In this document: one piece after another, positions 27,333 to 40,586 of the stretch | How positions within the stretch are numbered: position 1 is the first letter of the stretch | How the letters are laid out: every line of letters begins with the position of its first letter | Origin: Plecoglossus altivelis | Lineage: Eukaryota > Chordata > Actinopteri > Osmeriformes > Plecoglossidae | DNA length: 64,000 bases | NCBI GenBank assembly: GCA_036571765.1 | Contig: BROE01000005.1 | Location: 6,121,614-6,185,613 of the forward strand | Direction: 5' to 3' | Translations under genes and position numbers: made by a program | Notes under the pieces: model-generated | The model's database searches: none | What the model was told of the DNA's origin: nothing | What the model saw: the letters and a program-made list of their open reading frames with translations, nothing else

Positions 27333-29928
27333 CAGAGAGACTCACTCAGACAGCTGTGTTTGTTCCTGTCATTACACAGGTGTAGAAGGGAAGTGTTGCT
27401 TGTCTAGCGTCTTGTGTTTATTCCTGAACATGTACACATGGCAGGCTCACAGACTCAGTGCTGCCCTCCACCATCCAGGCTGACTCACGCTTCTTCAAGA
27501 AGTTCTACTCAAGTGTGGGTTTGAACATCCAGCTGCAGTTATTTTGGACTTGAAAGGCGGGAGTGAACTGTGCAAGTCTTCGCTCATGTACTGCTCATCT
27601 CTGGCCTTTATATAAGCAGGGCCTCTTCTAACAGACAAGATCGCTCTCCTTTCCTCTTCTCTCCCCTCCCCTACTCTCTTCTCCCCTCCTCTCCCCTCCC
27701 TTCCTCTCTTCTCCCGTCCTCTCTTCTCCCCTCCCCCTCTCTCCCCTCCTCTCTTCTCCCCTCCCCTCCTCTCTTCTCCCCTCCTCTCTTCTCCCCTCCT
27801 CTCTTCTCCCATCCTCTCTTCTCCCCTCCCCTTCTCTCATTTCCTTTCTTCTCCCCTCCCCTCCTCTCCTCTCTTCTCCCCTCCTCTCTTCTCCCATCCT
27901 CTCTGCTCCCCTCCCCTTCTCTCCCCTCCTCTCTTCTCCCCTCCTCTCCCCTCCCCTCCTGTCTTCTCCCCTCCTCTCCCCTCCCCTCCTCTGTTCTCCC
28001 CTCTCCTTTTCTCCCCTCCCCTTCTCTCCCCTCCTCTCTTCTCCTCTCCCCTCCCCTCCTCTCCTCGCCGCAGCCTCTTAAAATATAACAAGTAATATTT
28101 ATATAAGTTATTTTTGCAATCATTGGGGCAATGCATGTGTCATACGTTGTTGAGGAAAAAATCAGGTGGCGTGCGCGCCTGTTTGTGTGGTTACGTGTTA
28201 GCGCGCGCCTGTTTGTGTGGTTACGTGTTAGCGCGCGCCTCCTCTCACAGCTCCGAGTGTGTAGGTTTGTGTAGGATTAACACCGTATGCTACAGTCTAT
28301 GCTACAGTCAGGAGTTCACCCTCCATATGTTGTGTTCACCTTCAAGTAGATAGAGCTCGCACATCACTCGCACACCTCGGAGCCACCCACTGCTCCTTTC
28401 TAGCCGTAATTGTCGGCGCACGCTTTTCGGCGCACGCTTTTCGGCGCCCGCTCCTCCAAACAATGTAGGTGTGCTTGGAAACAGCTGCTTTCGCCCTTTG
28501 AAAAGCGCAACATTGTCTCTCTCTCCTTGTACTTAACTTCAATGATCTTCTTTCTTCTCCCTCCCTCCCCCCCCTCCTCCTCCCTCCTCCGCCGGCGGCT
28601 CTCCAGGCGGTGAGTGATGCTCTGAAGCCAGACTACGAGGTCCTGGTGCCGCAGTGTCGGCCGCTGTCCCCGGGGGAGATTCTGGGCTGCACCTCGCCAC
28701 GGCTGGATCGCCACGTCAACGCAATCATGTACGACGCTGTCAGGGGGCCGCGTCAGTTTCTTGAAACCTGCAGGGTACCGGGAACATGGATTGAGAAAAT
28801 ATGATTTGCATAATTTGGCAGATTTCCCCCCCCCTCCCACACACACACACACGCACACACACCCCTGTCATGCTAACACATCAGCTGTTTCCCAGTCTGT
28901 CATTGAGTCATGCTACATACATATTACATATACATGTTATGTATGTAGTACAGATTACACAGGTGCAATATTTGACATAACATTGTTATATACATCCAAC
29001 CTGCCAACCGGAGCCTAATTAAGAGCTAGGAAGCCAGCCAATCACAATGCAGAGCCAATGAACCTGACGAACATGACGAATGAACGACAGTCATACCGAC
29101 GAAGAGTTACCGACCTAGCATGTTCTGTCAGTCCCCCCCTGCCGAAAAGAAACTTGGCGCGTCCAAAACGCACGTGTGTGCGTGGAACGTGGAACCCATC
29201 TGCCCATAGCGAGCGTAGCGTAGCACGTTGCCATTCAAGCTGACCTGAGGTACCTGAAGCTCAGGTCTTTCTGATGTAGGAGGCTGTCTCAGGCCAGGAG
29301 CTGAACTCAAATACCCTCTAGAGGCTAAACTCAAGTCCAGTTATGAATAATGAAACAAGGAATTAATAATATAGGTTGTGAAATTGTCTTTGTCATAATT
29401 TCTATATCAGGATCCCAGTGAGTGGGTATACACAGGCAACAATGGGACCAGCAGTTGTGTAGGCAAAGGCCAACCGCCTTGGATAGATGTGTGTGTGTGT
29501 GTCTCTCCCGCTCTTTTTCTCCCGCTCTCTTTCTTTCCCGCTCTCTCTTTCTCTCCCACTCTCTCTCTCCCGCTCTCTCCCTCCCGCTCTCTCTCTCTCC
29601 CGCTCTCTCTCTCTCCCACTCTCTCCCTTTCTCGCTCTCTCTCTCTCTCGCTCTCTCTCTCTCTTTCTTTGTGTTTTAGCCACTAAGTGCAGTGTCTTTG
29701 ATGTGTGTGTTTGTGCTGGTACAGGGTTTGATTGAATTGATTACTTTGTCTTAGAATTACTCTTTCTCCCTCTATCTCCCCCTGTTTCACCCTCTCTCTC
29801 TCTCCCCTTTCTCTCGCTCTCTGTCTCTCTATGTATTCCTCTCATCCTAGAGCTGCTCTCTCCTCACATACTTTCTGTGGACTGGGGCTTCATGGTCGCT
29901 CACTCTCTTCACCCTGCTCACACACACA

Positions 29929-29975
<47 letters not shown>

Positions 29976-32721
29976 CTACAGACGACCTTATTTACTGATA
30001 AATGGAAATAATTGGCTTTGATAAATGTGCCTTCGGTGCTACACTTGTATTTGTAGCTGTTATTCTGTTTTTCCATTTGAACCTCAGATCTCTGGTCTGA
30101 GGATCTCCTGGGTCTCTTAAAAGCAGTAACAGAGCACAGGGAGCGTTTAACCCTGCATCCACCTGGGTGTTTCAGCTGCAGTCACGCCTGTTCCCCACAT
30201 GAAGGTCTGGAGAAGAGGGTTTGGCCCTCGGTGTAGCAGAAGAGCCACTGCCAAAGGCCTGTTAGCTCGATTCCGACCTCCTCATGCCTTATGAAACCAG
30301 ACTATCCATCTCATTACGGCCACGGGTGAGATGTGTCTTTGAAAGGCTCTGGAAGAGCCAGGATGACAGTACAGCTTGCTCAGCCCACCCCTGCTCCTGT
30401 CCCCCTGTCCCCTGCTCCTGTAACCCAGGCTCCTGGGCCCCTGGTCACTCCCCTGGGCCCCTCTGTCAGATCGTCTGATATGGGCTGGAGCCCTGGCAGG
30501 GCTGGGGTGCGTCCCGTCATCACAGTGGCCCCTCTCGTCCTGAGCACCCAGCGCTGCACACAGAGGAAAGTATGGATCCTTTCTGTCACAGCTCTGAAAC
30601 AGTAGATCCCCCCCCCCTCCTCCTCCCCTCTCTCCCCTATGTTCCTGCGAGGTAGAGGGATCATTGCAGAGGGCAGGGTTATTGAGCGGCGATGGGGGGG
30701 AGGGGTGGCGGAAGGGTGTCATCGCTCGGCCCTTGGCCAACCACACAACGTGGGCTTATTGGTGGTCCCTAAGGTGTCATGTAGCCCCCCCCTCTTCCGC
30801 CCTCGCCTTCGCTCACGGCCACGTTCTGTGTCATTACCTGGCCTCTCCCTGCACAAGACTCCTCACAGCAATGTTAGCCTCCGCCAGCAAGTGAGAGCTG
30901 TGTCCCCTCATCAACACCTTCTCCTTTGACCCTAGGGGCCAGTTAACTCCCATATGGGCTAGCGATGTGTAGGGTCCTCTCACCTCCCACCCCCCTCACC
31001 CTCTGCTCTCCACTAGTCCATATGGGAGCCAAGAATCCACCTGGGTCAAAGGAGAAGGTGTTGATCGGCGTTAACGAAACGCGGTGGTCGGCCCCTCCCC
31101 CCGGGGCCTTGCTGCCATTGGTGGCGCTTTTCCTCCAGAGGCCGGCGGAGGAGGAGTATGTCGACATGATGGCATATTGTGTTTGAGGGTCGACGTAGGT
31201 TGTGTGAGAGGTAGTTTCTCCTCTGCTGTGGTCCCAGAGCCCTCCCCTTGACCCCGGCGTTGCTGCTTGTGTTCACAGATACCTGGGAGACGGACGCTTC
31301 CACCTGGAGTCCATCATGATCGCCAACCCGGACGTCCCCGCCTACAGGTACACGGGGGCGCCGCGATGGCGCCGCGACCCCGCCGTCTGCTCCGTCCGCT
31401 AGAGGAGCAACGCGGGCGTCCGTCGTAAGCGGCTGGTTATGCAGTGTGTTTCCAGTGGCAGGATGATGAGAGCGGTGGAATATGAGGCGTGTTGGAGGTC
31501 CTGATGAAGCACTAAGCGGAGCTGCGTCGCGTTCATTGGCTTGGCGAAGCTCGGCGCACGCTCAGGTCGTTCGCGCAAACAAGATTCTAATCTCCAGTGA
31601 GCTGCTGCCAGAGAGAGGAGATTAGATTGTGTGAAGCGCCTCTGTTTTGCTCCCAGATAACCGCCCCGATACTTGATGGAGCCATGATTGGGTTTTCTCA
31701 TCTCTTTCTTAGTTTCACTCCTCAAGACAGATGGCTGCTTTGTAATGAACAATTCAGACTAATGTGTGTAATTATGCGCGTGTGTGTGTGTCTGGGCACT
31801 TGGATGTGTGGCAATTCTTTTGTTATGGTGGAGTGGGAACTTTGTGTTTACTCTTGTCTTGTCTGTCTGTCTGTCTCCCTTCCTGTGTGTGTCTGTCTAC
31901 CTGCATGTGTGTGTGTGTGTGTGGGTGTGTGTGTTAAGGTATGACCCATACAGTAAGGTGTTTACCAGGGAGTACTACGACCACGAGGCCATGCGGAACC
32001 TCCGGATGCAGGCCATCAACAAGGCTCGCTCTGCCCAGACATGGGGCCTGATCCTGGGCACCCTTGGCCGGCAGGGCAGCCCCAAAGTCATGGAGGTAAG
32101 CCCCAGTCTGGATCACCTCTCTGCTGCTCATGTACTGCCAGAGTCTTCCAGGCCGCGGGCTTCCAACAGGAGCTGGAGCTTAAGCAACTCTAGACATCTT
32201 CAGATCAATTCAATTAGGGGTTTAGCCGTATTGTGTTTGTGGGTTAGCATCGTCCTTTGTATGGCTGAGTAGGTGTGTGTGTGTGTGTGTGTGTGATGGG
32301 GGGACATGATCTAGTTTAAATAGTGTTCCTACTTTACTGCTGCTGCTGGTGGTGGTAAGGTGTGTCCTTATCAGCTGGGTCAAGGATCTCACCCCTCCTC
32401 AAGTCCTGCACTCAGCTGCAGCTGTGACCCACCCCTCCTCCTCCTCCTCCTCCGTCAGTTCTCTATCCTTTGTTCTCTGTGTTTGATGTGCCTGCTTTTG
32501 TTGTCTTTCCTGCGCTGGATTGCTTTGCTGGGGAGACTGGAGCCCATCCTGTCCTCTGCCTTTAATTGGAACGGGGGAAGGTGGGAGGGGGGGTGGAGAG
32601 GAGCAGTGAAGAGCAAGAGAGAGAGAGAGAGAAGGGGCAGACAGACGAAGTGGAAAGAAAGCGAGCGCGAGAGGTGGAGGAGGAGGAAGGGAGTGACACG
32701 GAGAGAAGAGAAGAAGGGGGG

Positions 32722-32770
<49 letters not shown>

Positions 32771-35700
32771 CGTGATTCCAAATTTGGCATCACTTTCCAT
32801 ACCTGTCAGAGAGAGACTTGAGAGAGAGAGAGCGAGAGAGACTTGAGAGAGAGAGAGAGAGACTTGAGAGCGAGAGAGATTTGAGAGAGAGAAACTTGAG
32901 AGAGAGAAAGAGAACGAGCGAGCGGGCGCTCCATGTTTCAACACCCAGCTTCACTCCTGACACTTCTCATCTCCCAACCTGAGCAGCCTGTCTATGGGCT
33001 TAGCAGAGGGGATGAGAAGGAGGCACGGGGGGTAGGGATGAAGGGGGGGGAAGGGGACTGAGGAGGAGCAGGAGAGGAGCTTCTGTGTTGGCTCTAGCAG
33101 GGGGAGCTGAGGACAAGGAGGAGGAGGAGAGCGTGGATGTGAACACGTCTGCCCTCCAGGGCCGCTGGTGGGCCACCAGCGTAGATGAAGCGGCGTTGCG
33201 GTGGCTGATAACTCAGGCTGAGTAGAAGGACAGTAGGACAGTGTGGCGTGTGATAAGGAGCCTGGCAGAGTCAGCAGGGCCTCAGTGCTTCAGGGTCTCC
33301 CTCCGTCTCTTCCCGGTCCAGCCTCCTCTGTTGGCTCCTCAGAGCCGCCCTTGTTTGAAGTGCAGCTTTCTGCCAGGCACGCCTCCCGACCCCTCCCTCT
33401 CCACAGCTTACTCTGGTCGCTATAGCAACCTTAGCTCTGCTAGACTGGCCATTTTCAAAGGGGTGGGGGGCTGAAGGGGCGGGGCAAGGGGAGCCCTTGA
33501 ACCCTGGGACTCCTGTGTTAATCCAGTGAATTTACCTCTGTAGATTTATACACACACACACTTTGTACTTCTGCTGATTCAGTGACACACACATAAACAC
33601 ACACAGTTTTGATGATTCAGCCACACACACACACATGCTTTAGTTCTTGGTGAATTAGCTGATCTCAGGGACTGATTAACTCTGTAGCACTGAAGAACTG
33701 CTGTGAAAAACACCCTTCAGGCTACCGGACTATTCTCTACTGGTTAATATGTGTGTGTGTATGTGTGTGTGTGTGTGTGCGTTTGCAGCTTTCCCTTGGC
33801 CCGAGACAGCCCCTACATGCAGACTAAGAACTGAGCTGCTTCAAGTGCCGTGCGTGTGTGCGTGGGTCTCGGGTGACTCTCAAGCTGGAGTAAGAGTCTA
33901 TCAATAAAATGCGAGGGTGCACTTGAGGTTTGTGCGGTGAGTGTCATTGTGTATATGTAAGATCTCGGTATAGATGTATCTGGTCCTTATGGTTGTGGGA
34001 AGGGCTCACGAAGTCCATGGTGGCGCTAACACAGAGTTCTGTCCCTACCCAATGGCTGGTCCGCCAGTAGCTAGTGAAAAGTGTTTACAAATACAATTAC
34101 AAATACATTAGCAAGGTGTCGTGGCTTGAGCCACATGTTTGAAGTCCGACCTTTTCATCCGTGCTGTGCTGCTTCTCCTCTACCTCCTACCCATTCTCCC
34201 TACCCTCCTTTTCTCTCTCCCTTGCTCTCTCCTCCTCCCCTCTGCTCTCCTCTCCTTCCGCTATGTCTCCCTCCTTCTGCTCATGTCTCCCTCCTCCTCC
34301 CGCCTCCCCACACCCATGACGCCACGCCGGCCTGCATCGTCTCTCTCAACTGCCTGCCTCCCACCCCTCCTCCCCTGCTCTCTCCCTCCTCCTTCTCCTC
34401 CCTGCTGGCTCCCTCCTCCTTCTTCGCTCCTGCTCTCTCCTCCTCCTCCTCCCTGCCTCTCTCCCTCCTCCTTCCTTCACAGCCTCTCCCTCCTCTAGCC
34501 TTACAGCTTCTCCCTCCTCTGCTCTACCTCTCTCCCTGCTCTCTCCCTCCTCCTCCTCCGCTGGCTCTATCCCTCCTCCTCCGTCCCTCCCTCGTCTCTC
34601 CCTCAGTGCTCTCCTATGCCATCCCTGCTCTTACTCGCGCTCGCACCTGGAGTGTCCATCAAACGCGTTACGGAGGCTCATGTGGCATACTCAAGTCAAC
34701 AGTGTGCCTTCGCTAGTCATGAGCATCTTCCCACAGCAAACCGGAAGTCCTTGAGGCAGAGTGTGGGATGCCGTTAAGTCAAACACACACACGCACACCG
34801 CGTGGCTGCGGATTGCCGGAGCGGCGCCTCCTCCCTGCTCTCTCCCTCCTCCTCCTCCTCCCTGCTCTCTCCCTCAGCACCTGGAGGCCAAGCTTGAGGC
34901 TCTTGGCAAGTCTCACGTCAAAGTGCTGCTGTCTGAGATCTTCCCCAGCAAGCTGGATCTGATGGCAGACGTGGATGCGTGAGTCAAACACACACACGCA
35001 CGCACACGCGCGCGAGCGAGTGAACATCAAACACACACGCTCAAACGCATCGTTCCATCGCAGGCCCACCGTACCGATCAGCCAGAGAAGAGCGTTATCA
35101 TCCTGCACTGTCATCCGCACAGATTAGATCATTAAGGCTGTCCTAAAACGTTCAACTTCAACTTTCCAAAGTTACTCTAAATGTCAGCTGCCCCCCCCCA
35201 CCCCCTGTCACTTACTAGCTATCAGATAAATAGACTGGCTGGCTAGCTGGCTGCAGAAGCGTTAGTTATAAAGACACAGATGCACAGCAAGTCTCTTGAC
35301 ACACGCACATGCAGTAGGGCGCATGCACCCACACACAAACACGCATGCACTCATGGGCCCTTGCTCACACACACACTTTCTCTGCTCGCACTCCCACAGA
35401 TTGCCTTCTCGCTGTGGAGTAATGAGTAGCTCTGAGAGTGAGGGAGGAGTGGGTGAGAGGAGCGCAGAAGGTCTGAGAGGGATGGAGGGAGGAGGCAGGG
35501 AGAGGTGGAGGGAGGAGGCAGGGAGAGGTGGAGGGAGGAGGCAGGGAGAGATGGAGGGAGGAGGCAGAGAGAGATGGAGGGAGGAGGCAGGGAGAGATGG
35601 AGGGAGGATAAAGGGAGAGATGGAGGGAGGAGGCAGAGAGAGATGGAGGGAGGAGGCAGGGAGAGATGGATGGAGGAGGCAGGGAGAGATGGAGGGAGGA

Positions 35701-38700
35701 GGCAGAGAGAGATGGAGGGAGGAGGCAGGGAGAGATGGAGGGAGGCAGAGAGAGAGATAGAGAGATGGAGGGAGGCAGAGAGAAATGGAGGGAAGCAGAG
35801 AGCGAAAAATATAGGTGGATGGAGGGGAAGGGGGCCGTGGAGGGTTTTGCGGTTCAACGCCGAGGCAGGAACGTGTTTCAGAACATGTTGGGCGTCTCCT
35901 GGTCTCTTGGCTACGTTCCTCTCCTAGCCGTGTTCGGGGCGTCTGGATCGACAGCAGACACAGAGCTGTTCTCCAGGAGCTCCAGTCAGGCTTCTGTCTG
36001 GGCAGCTCTGGAGCTGCAGGGAGCCCTGGGATAGGAACAGCTCTGGGGTAGTTTTAGAAATCTCCCAACAGGTTCAGGTGTGACCATGGACGCCATACTG
36101 GTGCTAGGAGACAGCCTGCCAGGTTTCTCAATTCTGCAGCCATTTTGTCGTCAAATCAGTCACGTATCTCTTTCCCCACGCCAGACCCGTACAGGTCTAT
36201 TAACTAAATGGAGGGAAGGTACTTTGCATGGCTAGTTCCCATTTGGCTTAATTGCATTGTTTTTCTCCTGGTCTGGGCCAAGGCGTCCTTGAGTTCATGG
36301 ACAACAGAGAGACTTCTCAAGGTGGCCTGGCTCCAGGTGACAGCATCAGAGTCCACTCCCGATTGGTCTCTCAGCGGGGGTCTTTCTAACGAGCCCGAGG
36401 CCGTGGTGAATAATCACACGCGATAGCCGACCAGAAACGGCCCAATCACAGCCGAGCAGGGGTCCCTCTGAGTCGGAGCGGCGGCGCGGAGGATGAAGTC
36501 TCCCGGTCGTAACTTGGGTTTTTGTTTTTGTTTCTTATTATTTCTTAGAACACAAGAACACAAGCGGTTTTTTGTTTGTTTGTTTTTTTCCCCCGTCGCA
36601 ACTTTTCACAGTTTATTAAAAGTGAGTCGTCGTCGTCGTCCCCCTTCCCCCCCCCCCCCCCCCCACGCACGGCCGGCGGTCCTCGTGCCGGAGAGAGAAC
36701 ACGCACTCCCTACAGCCAGCAGAAGCAGAATTCAGGAAGGAAAGGTCACCTCGAGCAGCAGACGTCTATAGTAGTATGGGGTGGCGAGGGAGGGAGGTTT
36801 GTCGGCTGTCTAACCCCCTCCTCCTCCTTTGGGGGGGGCCACTGTTGACCTGTGGGCATTGGAACACAACACTGCAGCCGCTCAGTTCAGCTGTGCAGAC
36901 AGAGAGAGAGAGAGCACGGGGGGGGGGGGGGCTGGAGAGAGGTAGAGAGAGAAAGGAAAGGAGGGGGCGAGGGAGAGGGAGGGGTGGTAGTGGGGAACTC
37001 TAGCCCACACAATGTGACATAGAACCCCCCCACAGGGCTTTTTACCTCATCAGCAAGAGCAACACGCTCACATACACACACACACACGCACGTACACACA
37101 CCCCACAACCATTAACGGCCACTTTAAAGTGTGTAGTTGGACTGTCCCCAGGCTGGTTTTTTAACCATTGTGCAGAGACAGTGTCTGCACGCACACATAT
37201 CTCCACTGGATCGCAAATCCCCCCGCAATGCATTCTGGGTTTCCAAGGGGGTCCACCACCCCTGTTTCTCCACGTTCCACACCAGGGAGAATCCCAGAGG
37301 TCTTTATTCAGTGGAGTTCTGTAGTGAAAGGGCCGGTGGCTGGCCGTTTCCCCCCGCACCAAAAGGTTAATTGTTTTAGTTCTCCGTGGCTCGTGGTTGG
37401 AGGGGGGGCGGAACCCCAGCTGTGACAGAGCCTCTGCCTTCAGCTGACGGACCACACAGGCTAACAGGACTACTGCCTGGAGGGGGGGAGAGAGGAGAGG
37501 GGGGAGAAGAGGAGAGGGGGAGAAGAGGAGAAAGGGGGGAAGAGGAGAGGGGGGAGAAGAGGAGATGGGGAGAAAAGGAGAGGGGGGGTAGAGGGGAGAG
37601 GAGACATGGAAAGGGAGGAGAGAGGGAGTAAAGGAGAGGGGAGGGGAGAGAGGAGGAAAGGGGAGAGGGTGAGTAGAGGAGAGAGGGGAGGAGAGTGGAG
37701 GGAAGGAGAGAGGGGATGAGAGGAGAGGGAAGGAGAGAGGGGATGAGAGGAAAGGGAAGGAGAGAGGGGATGAGAGGAGAGGGGATGAGAGAGGGGATGA
37801 GAGGAGAGGGAAGGAGAGGAGGAAACCTCTCGGCTCATCCTGGGAGCAGCTAAGCACCCTGAAGAAGCTCGTCTATCTCTTTCATTTTCTTTCGTTTATT
37901 TTCTTCCCCTCTCATCTCCTCTATTCACCTCTCTTCTTCACTTCTCCCCTATCACAGTGAGGGATCCTCCCTCTTATGCAGTTATGGCTTGATTGTGTGT
38001 GTGTGCATGCTGCAGAGCGCTTGGCCAACGCTCTGCAGGTACTCCTAACAGTAGGGCAGAGAGAAGTGTCATCAAAGCTCCATTCACTCACTGATGGCTT
38101 CCTTCAACTCTCCTGAATGGAGCCCTCTTCTCTGACCCCCCCTCCCTCATATATATAAGTACCTGTATGGTATACAGTTTAGAAAGTTGGCTTTCTCTCC
38201 CTCTCTGTGACCAGCATAATGCATGTACCCCAACCCCAGTGCCAGACATTAATCTGCACTGTATGACCTCCCCCTCCCTCCCTCTTTTCCTCTCTCTATA
38301 TTTCTCTCTATCTCCCTCCCTCTCTTCCTCTCTCTGTCTCTCTCTCACTCCCTCCCGCTCCCCCTCCCTCCCTCTCTTCCTCTCTCTCGCTCTCTCTCTG
38401 TCTCTCTCCCTCCCTCTCTCTCTCTCTCTCTCTGTCTCCCTCCCTCCCCCTCCCTCTCTCTCCCCCTCCCTCCCTCCCTCCCTCCCTAACCTGTACCAGT
38501 CTCCTCTCCCCTTGTTGTGGCAGAATCTGGGTAGACTTTGTTTTCTGTCTGGGTCCCATCAGTAGGTTTATCACATTCAAGACACGAGGACCCCACACAC
38601 ACTCACACACATACACACACTGACAAACACACACCCTAGACACACACACACACACACACCCAAATAGACATGGTAGCTCCTGTAATGAGGTAGCTAAGCT

Positions 38701-39046
38701 CCCCAGTGTTGGGCAGGGCCTTGCTCGGCTGTGTTTGCCAGGCTAAAAGGCTCAGGTGGGAACAGCCACAGAGGAGGAGAAAGGTCAGATTGTAACTAGA
38801 GCTCAGCTACGCTCCCTCAATCCGAGCCCTCCCATTCTTTTCTGCTGCCCTCCCACCCTTCCTCCTCCCTCTTCCTCCCTCCCTCCCTTTCACCCTCTCC
38901 CTCTCACTCCCACCCTGTCTCTCTCCCTCCCTCTAACCCTCTCACTCCCTCCCTCTCTCTCCCTCCCTCGCTCTTTTCCTCCTTCTCTCCCTCCCTCACT
39001 CTTTCCCTCCCTCCCTCTCTCCCTCCCTTGCTCTTTCTCTCCCTCC

Positions 39047-39085
<39 letters not shown>

Positions 39086-40553
39086 TACCTTCCTCTCCCC
39101 TGACACCTCCCTTGTAAAGGATCCGAGTCAAACTGGATTAAATTAGAATGATGAATTTTAATTCATCCCCTTGTTTTTTTTAAGGGGAGGTATTTCAATC
39201 TTTTTTTCTCAGTTCTTCTCTGGATTCTGCTGTTCAGGCAGCTGTGATATAAGACTGTCTGTTGCTAGGACAGAAAGTGAGGAGGGAGGAAGGGAAACGA
39301 AGGGTTTGGAGTTGGTTCAGGTGAATTACAAAGCGGTTGTTTTCTAAACGACTACAAGTGTGTGTGTGTCTTGCTTCAGCATTTCAGAGCAGTTTACCAC
39401 CTTCTGGTCTCCTGCGTTGCCCCTGTGCACGAAAACCGAATTCATGCATATATAAGTGTGTTTTTATGAACCTGCTTCCACGACAGGCTGGCATGAGAAA
39501 CTTGTATTCATGCGAATAGATTTGATACCGACTGAATTCGTAAATGTCAATATGACGGGCGTCTGTTTACCATACAGAACAGGGAGTTTTACAGAGGCCC
39601 AGCTAGCATCCATAACATTGATTAGGCAACATTGACCTCTTCAGTCATCCTCCTCCTCTCCTCTTCCAGCTGTTTCGATATTCCGTCTGTCATCCCTTTT
39701 TCTGTTGATATTTTTATGCTCGCCCCCGAAAAAGGATTCCTCCCAGCTTACTCGCTCGTCTTTATTGCACCTTACTCTCTTTGTCCATCTTCCTTTCTTA
39801 TCTCTCTCCCCCCCCCCCCCCCNNNNNNNNNNNNNNNNNNNNNNNNNNNNNNNNNNNNNNNNNNNNNNNNNNNNNNNNNNNNNNNNNNNNNNNNNNNNNN
39901 NNNNNNNNNNNNNNNNNNNNNNNNNNNNNNNNNNNNNNNNNNCTCCCCCCCCCCACTCTTTCACACAGCCGCACACACACAGAGTCCCCCCACGCACCCA
40001 CACACACACACACTCCCCCCTCCTGTCTATCTCCTATGTAGGCTAGCTCCGTAGAGACATAGCTAGTGCACCTCACCTCACTGTTGTCTCTTCGGTTTTT
40101 TCTCTCCTTTCTTTTTCCTTCTCTCTCCCTTCTTCTCTCTCCTCTCACCCCCCCCCCTCTCTGCTCTCTCCTTCCTTATCTCCCTTCTCCTGTTCCTCTC
40201 GGCTCTCATCCTCCCGAATGTGGCCGGTGTGTTTGCGTCTGCATCTGGTCAGATGGCAGCAGATCTGTTGAACAGATGCAGCAGAGCAGGTGGAAGTGAA
40301 GCTCAGATCACGCTGTATTCACACGCTGCCCGCAATCAGACTTGTGCTCTACCGATTTAATGCCTCCTTTCTCTCTCTCTCTCTTCTGCTCACTCTCCAT
40401 CTCTCTTTCTCCCTGACTCTCTCACTGTCTCTCGCTCTCTCACTGTCTCTTGTTTTCTGCAGGTGGGTTCAGATTGCGTGCCCGCGCCTCTCCATCGATT
40501 GGGGATCTGCCTTCACCAAACCCCTACTGTCTCCCTATGAGGTAAAAATACAC

Positions 40554-40586
<33 letters not shown>

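Larger units (their letters stand above)
27274..28606 (+). other. dph1: dph1 intron 5
   Basis: 1.3 kb. (GT)n begins at the donor (27280-27325). A long polypyrimidine minisatellite occupies 27645-28070, and 30-bp and 16-bp tandem repeats lie at 28173-28240 and 28413-28450. Confidence 0.9.
28729..31278 (+). other. dph1: dph1 intron 6
   Basis: 2.55 kb. Includes a short (CA)n at 28832-28862, a polypyrimidine CTCTCTCCCG repeat at 29500-29670, a further pyrimidine block at 29760-29830, and (CA)n at 29921-29972. The remainder is unique-looking GC-rich DNA. Confidence 0.85.
32096..34877 (+). other. dph1: dph1 intron 8
   Basis: 2.8 kb. Contains (TG)n at 32273-32295, polypurine (GA)n at 32615-32920, short (CA)n at 33548-33640, (TG)n at 33750-33780, and a large polypyrimidine block at 34160-34620 ahead of the exon 9 acceptor. 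Confidence 0.85.
34979..40462 (+). other. dph1: dph1 intron 9 (contains assembly gap)
   Basis: 5.5 kb. CA-rich sequence follows the donor (34986-35035). A 23-bp purine minisatellite lies at 35470-35800, a poly-C tract near 36646-36664, polypurine at 37480-37830, polypyrimidine at 38270-38490 and 38825-39085, a 120-base N gap at 39823-39942, and pyrimidine tracts before exon 10. Confidence 0.85.

Noticed and set aside
37042..37857. 271-codon minus-strand frame
   Set aside because: Most of it is the translated purine repeat at 37480-37830. The remainder shows no recognisable family and no splice context.
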